Shown here: piece by piece, positions 1-5,044 of the stretch
How the letters are laid out: each line of letters begins with the position of its first letter
Numbering within the stretch: the first letter of the stretch is position 1
Source of the DNA: an uncultured delta proteobacterium
Lineage (GTDB): Bacteria > RBG-13-61-14 > DRUE01
Length of the DNA: 5,044 nucleotides
Direction: 5' to 3'
Assembly (NCBI GenBank): GCA_903897985.1
Contig: CAIUDS010000526.1
Location: 1 to 5,044 of the forward strand
The notes under the pieces: model-generated
What the model saw: only the letters and a program-made list of their open reading frames with translations
What the model was told of the DNA's origin: nothing
Databases searched by the model: none
Position numbers and translations under genes: made by a program

Positions 1-1227
1 GAGGATGTCGTGGAACTGGTCGGTGCAGATTATTTTCCAGAGGTCCTTGAGTTTTTGCGCGGGATAGGCATTGCCGAAAATACTCGCGACCGAGCTTACC
101 GTTTCCGCGCTCCGCATCAGGTTTTCGCTCAGGCGGTTGGCGCGCTTGAGCCAGGCCTGGGTGGTCTGGACTCCGCGGTGGCGTTCGAGATAGATTTCCT
201 CGCCCCAGATCGGAAAGCGGTCGGAGATTTTTTCCAGCTTTTGGAACAGCTCGAGCGCGGTCGAGAATTTAGTGTAACCCTTTTGCGCCAGCCGTTCCTG
301 GTTCACGATCTCGCGCTCCTGCGGACCCATGCCGCCGTCGCCCACGCCGTAAAAAATCGGGACCTCCTTGATGAAATCGCGCGAGAGCGCCGCGCGGACC
401 GCCTCAGGCGGAACCGAATAATTAAAGACCCTGGGGGCGCCTGGGCGCAGCAGGTAGTTGCAGCGCTTGAACAAATAGCGGTAGTCGTCAATATTGAGCA
501 GTTCGCGGTAGGGATAGAACTCGGGATAGCCGATGGAGATCCAGTCGTTGACCAGGATTTGCGAGCCGTCGGGAGAGCGCCAGAGGAAATTATGGAACGG
601 GAAGCGGGTGTTGAAACTGGTGGTGACCTTTTTCGCCCAGAGGTATTGAATGCCGGAGCGGGCCATGAACTGGGGCAGGTTCCGGTTATAGCCGAAGGTG
701 TCGGGGAGCCAGGACACCGTGGCGGAGTGTCCGAAATGTTCGAGATAGAAGCGCTGCCCGAGCAGGAACTGGCGGGCGAAGGATTCGCCTTCGGGCATGT
801 TGCAGTCGGACTCGACCCACATTCCGCCGGTGATTTCCCAGCGGCCCTGCTTCTCCATTTCGAGGATTTTGGCGAACAGCTCCGGGTGGTCGTTCATCAT
901 CCATTCGTAGAGCAGCGGCTGGGACTGGGAATAGATGAACCCCGGGTGGCGGCCCATGTTCTCGACCGCGCTGTGAAAAGTTTTATAGACCTTGTCATGG
1001 GTCTGAGCCATGCGCCAGCGCCAGGCCACATCTATATGCGACTGCCCGATCGAATGCGCCTGAAGCTCGTCGGTCTTGAACCCGGTCAGCGCCATCAGCG
1101 ACGGATGCATCGCGACCAAGGCGCCCGAGTCTTTGGGTTTGCTCGAGGGTTTTTCCGCCAAGGCGGGACCGGCCAGAAAAAGAACGACCGTCAGCCCCAG
1201 CAACCCGCGCATGATCTTTCTCTTCAT
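1..1227 (-). CDS. Secreted GH38 family alpha-mannosidase, N-terminal 409 residues (runs off left edge)
   Basis: This is a zinc-dependent retaining alpha-mannosidase that removes mannose from alpha-mannosides. I translated the minus strand by hand from the ATG at 1227; all 409 codons to base 1 are open. Residues 1-24 form a Sec signal peptide: basic start, hydrophobic core, and ALA before Glu25, so the enzyme is exported. GH38 landmarks follow in order. GQSHIDVAWRWR (61-72) supplies zinc ligands His64 and Asp66. GGMWVESDCNMPEGES (134-149) matches the class II substrate-site block. WLPDTFGY (173-180) carries the predicted nucleophile Asp176. YGVGDGGMGP (293-302) and EIYLERHRG (344-352) are also typical. 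DQFHDIL (403-409) at the edge holds the fourth zinc ligand, His406. Family members usually exceed 800 residues, so the helical and beta-sandwich C-terminal part lies outside the window. A strong AGGAGG sits 7 bases before the ATG. The gene starts 27 bases after the TPR membrane protein and is probably cotranscribed with it. The family call is very secure; the natural substrate is unknown. Confidence 0.95.
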   Translation of the reverse strand, partial: MKRKIMRGLLGLTVVLFLAGPALAEKPSSKPKDSGALVAMHPSLMALTGFKTDELQAHSIGQSHIDVAWRWRMAQTHDKVYKTFHSAVENMGRHPGFIYSQSQPLLYEWMMNDHPELFAKILEMEKQGRWEITGGMWVESDCNMPEGESFARQFLLGQRFYLEHFGHSATVSWLPDTFGYNRNLPQFMARSGIQYLWAKKVTTSFNTRFPFHNFLWRSPDGSQILVNDWISIGYPEFYPYRELLNIDDYRYLFKRCNYLLRPGAPRVFNYSVPPEAVRAALSRDFIKEVPIFYGVGDGGMGPQEREIVNQERLAQKGYTKFSTALELFQKLEKISDRFPIWGEEIYLERHRGVQTTQAWLKRANRLSENLMRSAETVSSVASIFGNAYPAQKLKDLWKIICTDQFHDIL

Positions 1228-1234
1228 CGTCACA

Positions 1235-1240
1235 CCTCCT
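1235..1240 (-). promoter_or_regulatory. Ribosome binding site of the alpha-mannosidase
   Basis: On the minus strand this reads AGGAGG, a full consensus Shine-Dalgarno core, with 7 bases between it and the ATG at 1227. It fixes the mannosidase start ahead of the second in-frame ATG (residue 6). It lies within the 27-base gap after the upstream stop codon. Confidence 0.85.
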
Positions 1241-1254
1241 GCGTGCTCAAGCTT

Positions 1255-3477
1255 TTATTTTCCCGGGCGGTTGAGGAACCGGGAAATTTCCGCGGCCTGA
1301 TCCTGAAACTGCCGCGGGTCAGTTTGATAGATTTGCCAACAGGTTTGCCATTGCTGATGGGCCCGGGGGCTCGCGGTGAGTTCATAGACCTTGGCCAGAT
1401 CAATGCAAGCGGTGATCTGCTGAGGATTTTTTTCCAGAATCCGCTCAAAAATCTCGATTGCTCGGTCCGGTTGCCCGGTTACGGCGTCGGCCCGGGCCAA
1501 CTGGAACTGGTTCAAGATAGAATCCGGCCGTTCTTTTGCCACCTTTTCCAAATAAGGCTTGGCCTCCTGGTAGCGGGACAGCATATTAAGGGTCCAGCCC
1601 AGGTAAAAATTCAAATTCAAATCCCCGGGCGTGAGTTGGACGCCTTGCGCAAATTCCGATCGCGCCAACTCCAGTCGCCCCAGCGAAAAAAGAATATAGC
1701 CGCGGGTCAGTCTTTCCCGGGCCAGCCAGGGACCGCGCTCATCACGCGGAAGCGGACTGGAATAGCCGGTTTTAAAATCTATCCGATACTTCTCGACCAA
1801 GGGCAGAAACCGGGGTTGGTTTTTCAAGAAAACCACATTCAACCCATCGAAATAAATCAAGACCCAATTGGGATCATCCTGGAGATTTTTGATCAATGAC
1901 CCTTCCGCCAGAAGGGGAGTCAACATCACCAGGTCAAAGTCATATCTTTTATCCTCTTGCTGGAAATCCTGATAGTCCGCCAGGGCGGAAATGTGGGCCT
2001 GGATTAATTGCTCTCCGTAAACCTCCAGCCGCGGGTCCGCATACACTTTCCATTCCGGATACCCCGCCCAGATCAAATAGCCGGCGCTGCCTGGGTCCGG
2101 AAAAATTCTTAAGGAGACTCGACCGCCCAGTTCCTGACAACAAGATTTCAAAAATTGGGCCGCTCGAATTGGATAGGTTGTTTCCAGGGCGCCGATTCCA
2201 AATCGGGAATAAGATAGATTGCGCAAAAAGAAGCGGCTGCCGGCCAGGTCAAAAACCAGGCCCGACATGAAAAGCAGCAAAAGCGCGGTCGCCCAGGGCC
2301 GGAATTTGATTAGGCGCCGGGCCCGACCCGGAAAAGGAAACCCATCCGGGCTTTGGCTTTCTGCGATAATCCTGCCCATCAGGCTCGCGGTAATCAGGGC
2401 GAACAGAGCCGCGTTCCGGGCCGCGGTGAGGGAAAGATAAAGAAAGCCGGCCCAGAGCAGGAAGGTTGCGGGATAAATTTTACGCCGCAGGATCGAAAGC
2501 AGGACGGTCAGGGAGGAAAAGGCCATCAGAGCTATGTAGCTGGCCTGATCGAACCCGGAAAAAATTACAAAAGGGCTTTGAAGATCGGCGATGGATTGGC
2601 CGATGATGCTGCCGGGCTGCGAGACTTCGCGCAAAAGAATCGCGGGAAAAATTACGCCGCGCAGTCCGTGGGGATTAAGGAAAGCCACCGGGATGGAGCA
2701 GGCCAGTCCGAGGGCCAGCCGGAGGACGGAGGAATTGCTGGAAACGGACAAGCTGCTCGGGAGATAGGCTCCTAATTTTAATTGCGGAAGACCTAAGATT
2801 TGTTCGCCTAAAAAGGCGGAGAAAATCACAAAGTAAATCGGCCAGAGGCCCTCGCTGTTCACCCAGAGCAGGAGCAAGGCCGGGAGTGGATATAAAGCGA
2901 ATTTTTTTCCTTGCTGATGCAAAACCAGGAGATATATTTCCAGGGTCAGAAGGAAAAAGGTAAGGACTTCCGGTCGGAGCTTCAAGCGGGTCGAGGCGGT
3001 AAGCAGGCAGATCAAAACCAGCAGGCTGATGGAAAAATATTTTTGCCGGTTAAAAGCGGTTTTCAGCGCGAGCAGCCAGGTCAGCGCGGTCAGGCCCGAG
3101 CCGAACAGGATCATGCCGGCATAACCGCCGATCCGGTAAAGGAGGTAAATAATGAGTTGGAAAAGCCACTGAGAGTCAATCCATTCTTTGCCGGCCGCGG
3201 TGAAAGAATAAAGGTCCGCCCGGGGAATTTGACGGGTCGAAAAAATAATTTCCCCGGTTTTCAGGTGCCAGAAGATATCGGTATCGGTCAGGGTGTGGAA
3301 GCTCATTAAAAAGGACAGGATGACGATGGCGAGGAAACAGATCCGGGCCGGGAACTGATCTTTCGCCCGGTCCGAATCCGGAGCGTATTTTATTTTTTTG
3401 CCGGCCGGCTTTGGTTCGGCAACCTTGGGCGGTGACGAGAGTTGATGAGGAATTTTATTTTTTTTTCGTCTGGCCAT
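1255..3477 (-). CDS. Polytopic membrane protein, GT-C glycosyltransferase-like, with C-terminal TPR repeats
   Basis: This 740-residue protein belongs to a widespread, poorly characterised group of bacterial polytopic membrane proteins. The first 44 residues are Lys/Arg-rich and probably cytoplasmic. A first membrane helix (about 45-62) leads into a loop with TDTDIFW (64-70), WHLKTGE (70-76) and conserved Trp99 and Trp104. About ten further hydrophobic stretches run to roughly residue 410. They include blocks I associate with this group: RPE (168-170), LWVNSEGLWP (204-213), NPHGLRG (268-274) and ARNAALFA (353-360). A soluble, probably extracytoplasmic domain (about 425-570) contains GYLIWAGYPEWKVYADPR (466-483). 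Four helical repeats with TPR spacing cover about 586-619, 620-653, 654-687 and 688-720. The Asp-x-Asp pair just after TM1 resembles the catalytic position of GT-C enzymes, which use lipid-linked sugars, but that activity is inferred. The stop is TAA. It lies 28 bases after the binding-protein gene and 27 before the mannosidase. A membrane scaffold or sensor without enzyme activity is possible. Confidence 0.9.
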   Translation of the reverse strand: MARRKKNKIPHQLSSPPKVAEPKPAGKKIKYAPDSDRAKDQFPARICFLAIVILSFLMSFHTLTDTDIFWHLKTGEIIFSTRQIPRADLYSFTAAGKEWIDSQWLFQLIIYLLYRIGGYAGMILFGSGLTALTWLLALKTAFNRQKYFSISLLVLICLLTASTRLKLRPEVLTFFLLTLEIYLLVLHQQGKKFALYPLPALLLLWVNSEGLWPIYFVIFSAFLGEQILGLPQLKLGAYLPSSLSVSSNSSVLRLALGLACSIPVAFLNPHGLRGVIFPAILLREVSQPGSIIGQSIADLQSPFVIFSGFDQASYIALMAFSSLTVLLSILRRKIYPATFLLWAGFLYLSLTAARNAALFALITASLMGRIIAESQSPDGFPFPGRARRLIKFRPWATALLLLFMSGLVFDLAGSRFFLRNLSYSRFGIGALETTYPIRAAQFLKSCCQELGGRVSLRIFPDPGSAGYLIWAGYPEWKVYADPRLEVYGEQLIQAHISALADYQDFQQEDKRYDFDLVMLTPLLAEGSLIKNLQDDPNWVLIYFDGLNVVFLKNQPRFLPLVEKYRIDFKTGYSSPLPRDERGPWLARERLTRGYILFSLGRLELARSEFAQGVQLTPGDLNLNFYLGWTLNMLSRYQEAKPYLEKVAKERPDSILNQFQLARADAVTGQPDRAIEIFERILEKNPQQITACIDLAKVYELTASPRAHQQWQTCWQIYQTDPRQFQDQAAEISRFLNRPGK

Positions 3478-3480
3478 CAG

Positions 3481-3485
3481 TTCCT
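3481..3485 (-). promoter_or_regulatory. Weak ribosome binding site of the TPR membrane protein
   Basis: The minus strand reads AGGAA only 3 bases before the ATG at 3477. This is a short and unusually close match. No other in-frame Met occurs before residue 58, which would remove most of TM1, so the annotated start is still preferred. Poor initiation here could be offset by coupling to translation of the gene ending 28 bases upstream. Confidence 0.45.
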
Positions 3486-3505
3486 GCCGGCAATATAGAA
3501 CAGGC

Positions 3506-4555
3506 CTATTTCAGATCTTGTTTGGTGATCACCCGGACCGGGACCTTGAGGTCGCGCGGAACCGTTGCCCCGGCCAGGAGCTTGACCGCGCCGTTCGCGG
3601 CCATCTTCCCGGTCTGGTCCGGCTGGGTGTCAACCGTGCCGCGATACATGCCGCCCGAGCGGATGGCCTCGAGCGCCTTCCTCTCCGCGTCAATCCCCAC
3701 GATCACGGTCTTGGCCGGGTCCTTCTGGGCCTGCTCCAGCGCGAGCAAGGCCCCGTAAGCGCCTGCGTCGTTGATGCTCACCACCACACTGATGTCCGGG
3801 TGGGCCTGGAGCGCGTTCTCCATGGACTTGAGCCCGTTTTCCTGCGTGGCGCCCAAGTAGCGGCCCACAATGGTCGCGCCCGGCGCCTGTTCCTGCAGCG
3901 CCTTCTCGATCGCGTTCGCGCGGATCACAACATTGGGCATGTCCGGGTAGTCGAGGATCGCGACCACGGCCTTGCCCCCCAGCTCGTCCTTGATCAGTTG
4001 CGCCGCGTATTCGCCCGCGGCCCGGCCCAAGTCCGCGTCTTCGATCGAGATGTCAATGCCGTTGAAAGCCGACTCGCGGCCCGCGTATTGAATGATGTAT
4101 GCGCCCTGGTCCGCGGCTTCTTTCAGCGCGAGTTGCAAGACCTTGGGGTCGAGCACGCAGATCACGATCACCTTGGCGCCCGCGGAGGAAAAATTTTCCA
4201 GCGCCGTGATCTGGCGCTCGCTCTTCATGTCCGGGTCAACCAGTTGGACCTTCAGCCCGTAACTCTCGAGCGCGGTCTTGGCCGAGGCCGCCACGCCGTA
4301 ATGGTATTCGGTCATCATGGTGCAGGGGATGATCCCCACAAAACTCGATCCCAGGGCCGATTTCGCCTTATTGATCTCTTCCTGCGTCACCGCCAAGTCC
4401 TCCGCGGTCCCGATCCTGCCCGCGACAATGTTGGGCTTGCCCGCGGCCGAAACCTTCCCCGCCTGACCCGGCAGGGCCGACTCCGGCTGAGGCTTGCAAG
4501 TGATCGCCGCTAAAGCGAAAACCGCCGCGATGCAAAATACTTTCAGACCTTTCAT
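3506..4555 (-). CDS. Periplasmic sugar-binding protein, RbsB-like (Peripla_BP_4 type)
   Basis: This is a 349-residue exported solute-binding protein of the ribose/galactose-binding type, which delivers sugars to an ABC importer or a sensor. Residues 1-19 are a signal sequence. Cys20 follows AIT, a poor lipobox, so both a lipoprotein and an ordinary cleaved form are possible. Residues 21-70 form a low-complexity linker. The two-lobed binding domain starts at FVGIIPC (72-78). GVAASAKTALESYGLKV (87-103), RANAIEKALQ (212-221), NDAGAYGALLALEQA (262-276) and VGIDAERKALEAIRSGG (286-302) match the usual blocks. The TVDTQPDQTG segment (307-316) is the typical hinge and ligand region near the C-terminus. 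No permease or ATPase gene is in the window, so the transporter is elsewhere or the protein serves another partner. An AAGGAG site lies 6 bases before the ATG; the stop is TAG. The family is secure; the ligand cannot be read from the sequence, although the downstream mannosidase makes mannose or a mannoside a natural guess. Confidence 0.93.
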   Translation of the reverse strand: MKGLKVFCIAAVFALAAITCKPQPESALPGQAGKVSAAGKPNIVAGRIGTAEDLAVTQEEINKAKSALGSSFVGIIPCTMMTEYHYGVAASAKTALESYGLKVQLVDPDMKSERQITALENFSSAGAKVIVICVLDPKVLQLALKEAADQGAYIIQYAGRESAFNGIDISIEDADLGRAAGEYAAQLIKDELGGKAVVAILDYPDMPNVVIRANAIEKALQEQAPGATIVGRYLGATQENGLKSMENALQAHPDISVVVSINDAGAYGALLALEQAQKDPAKTVIVGIDAERKALEAIRSGGMYRGTVDTQPDQTGKMAANGAVKLLAGATVPRDLKVPVRVITKQDLK

Positions 4556-4561
4556 TTCCTG

Positions 4562-4567
4562 CTCCTT
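4562..4567 (-). promoter_or_regulatory. Ribosome binding site of the sugar-binding protein
   Basis: The minus strand reads AAGGAG with 6 bases to the ATG at 4555, a good Shine-Dalgarno match at normal spacing. It lies immediately after the TAA (4569-4571) that ends the truncated frame upstream. That layout is typical of tightly packed cotranscribed genes. Confidence 0.8.
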
Positions 4568-4568
4568 T

Positions 4569-4646
4569 TTATTCCCCCATCACCTGCACGCAAAAATTAC
4601 GAGCCAGGGGGCCGTCGAATTCGGCGAAATAGATGCGCTGGCGCGA
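4569..4646 (-). pseudogene. Probable C-terminal remnant of an unidentified gene
   Basis: The gap before the sugar-binding protein contains an open minus-strand frame ending in TAA at 4569-4571, 13 bases before the next ATG. Its last residues read RQRIYFAEFDGPLARNFCV (positions about 4640 to 4587), then QVMGE and stop. Third codon positions are mostly G or C, as in the neighbouring genes, and the stop sits where an operon neighbour's stop would sit. The frame has no start codon of its own and closes upstream at a TAG (4689-4691), so at most about 39 codons are open. I do not recognise the family. It may be the tail of a gene whose body was replaced or deleted, or lost at an assembly join. Chance openness over some 25 codons cannot be excluded. 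Confidence 0.4.
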
Positions 4647-4650
4647 GCCT

Positions 4651-5034
4651 CTAGTCCGGCCTGGCCTGATTGCATTCAGCGAAAATATCTACTAAAACGA
4701 TATCCAGCTTGTATAATTTTGCCAGATTGATATATTGTCCAACCATTTGCGAATCTTTTACCCTCGAATACCCGCTCTTGCTTGATCCCTTGTAAGTATG
4801 ATTTCGCATACAGATATACAATTTTTTTACTCTAGAATCTAATAGCGCCTTCAACACATCCTTGAAAAATTCAGCAAAAGCATCACTCAAACTTATTTCA
4901 TAAGCCGTGCCGGTTGAAATGTCCAAAATATCAAAAGACTGCAGTTTTGTTGGATCCAGCTGCATCTGCGGCCTCCCGTTGCCGTTGATTCCGGGGTCAA
5001 CATAATTAAATCTCAAGGTCATTCCTTCCGCCAC
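4651..5034 (-). CDS. Hypothetical protein, AT-rich frame; possible nuclease-like alpha/beta domain
   Basis: I do not recognise this protein. The frame starts at a GTG (5034) or an internal ATG (5022), but it is also open to the window edge, so this may be the C-terminal part of a longer protein. A GGAAGGA directly abuts the ATG at 5022, too close to be a convincing ribosome site, which favours an upstream start. It is soluble, with no signal peptide or membrane helix. Numbered from the GTG, the apparent pattern is strand FDILDI (34-39), strand AYEISLS (44-50), helix AFAEFFKDVLKALLD (52-66), strand KKLYICMRN (70-78), helix about 93-109 and strand LDIVLVDIF. Asp35/Asp38 followed by Glu46-Ile-Ser48 loosely recalls PD-(D/E)XK nucleases, with Ser at the usual Lys position. 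Sampled GC is 32-43%, well below the other genes, suggesting separate ancestry. The stop is TAG, 95 bases before the sugar-binding protein. The coding call is moderately sure; the function is not known. Confidence 0.6.
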   Translation of the reverse strand: MAEGMTLRFNYVDPGINGNGRPQMQLDPTKLQSFDILDISTGTAYEISLSDAFAEFFKDVLKALLDSRVKKLYICMRNHTYKGSSKSGYSRVKDSQMVGQYINLAKLYKLDIVLVDIFAECNQARPD

Positions 5035-5044
5035 GGCCGCTTCA

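Noticed and set aside
10..1899. A 629-codon open frame on the plus strand.
   Set aside because: It lies antisense across the GH38 gene and into the TPR gene. It has no family motifs, and both opposing genes have strong ones. It is a codon-bias shadow.
2353..3309. Several plus-strand frames within the membrane-protein region.
   Set aside because: They are Gln/Gly/Lys-rich sequences produced by reading hydrophobic codons backwards. The minus-strand gene explains the region.
3390..3412. GCCGGCCGGC palindrome beside an A/T tract, resembling a terminator.
   Set aside because: It has no loop, lies inside the coding sequence, and the transcript would have A rather than U after it on the coding strand.
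3518..4513. A 331-codon plus-strand open frame opposite the sugar-binding protein.
   Set aside because: It is rich in Arg, Leu and His with no domain pattern, and it mirrors a well-supported gene. It is a GC-rich shadow frame.
4494..4730. A 78-codon plus-strand frame across the gap.
   Set aside because: It has no ribosome site or recognisable motif and overlaps minus-strand coding on both sides.
4704..4745. TTGGAC followed at 17-18 bases by an AT-rich -10-like hexamer on the minus strand, a possible promoter for the downstream genes.
   Set aside because: The -10 match is weak, and the site is within the coding part of the AT-rich frame, where such matches are expected by chance.

Overview
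The window is bacterial. It has compact minus-strand genes, Shine-Dalgarno sites, a Sec signal peptide and a periplasmic-type sugar-binding protein. Most of it is moderately GC-rich: hand-counted sample lines give about 60-63% GC in the binding-protein gene and about 48-57% in the membrane-protein gene. The organism cannot be named from this sequence. A Gram-negative-type cell from an environmental or uncultured lineage would fit the secreted glycosidase and the large polytopic TPR protein, but that is inference.

Layout, read in the direction of transcription (right to left). (1) 5044 to 4651: an AT-rich reading frame, possibly continuing beyond the window, for a protein I do not recognise. 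Its predicted alpha/beta pattern loosely recalls a nuclease fold. (2) 4650 to 4556: a 95-base gap. It contains what looks like the last two dozen codons of another gene, without its body, ending 13 bases before the next start codon. (3) 4555 to 3506: a periplasmic sugar-binding protein of the RbsB/Peripla_BP_4 type. (4) 3477 to 1255: a 740-residue polytopic membrane protein with GT-C-like features, an extracytoplasmic domain and a C-terminal TPR array. (5) 1227 to the left edge: the first 409 residues of a secreted GH38 alpha-mannosidase, which continues outside the window.

Genes 3, 4 and 5 are co-directional with gaps of 28 and 27 bases and are probably one transcription unit. A binding protein for a sugar, a possible lipid-linked-sugar glycosyltransferase and an exported mannosidase suggest handling of a mannose-containing glycan at or outside the cytoplasmic membrane. 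Each family call rests on visible motifs; the joint role is inference. The least ordinary part is the right end, where composition changes sharply and a gene tail seems to be cut off next to an AT-rich frame. This could be a recombination junction or an assembly join. I saw no tRNA, rRNA, CRISPR array, insertion sequence or convincing terminator.
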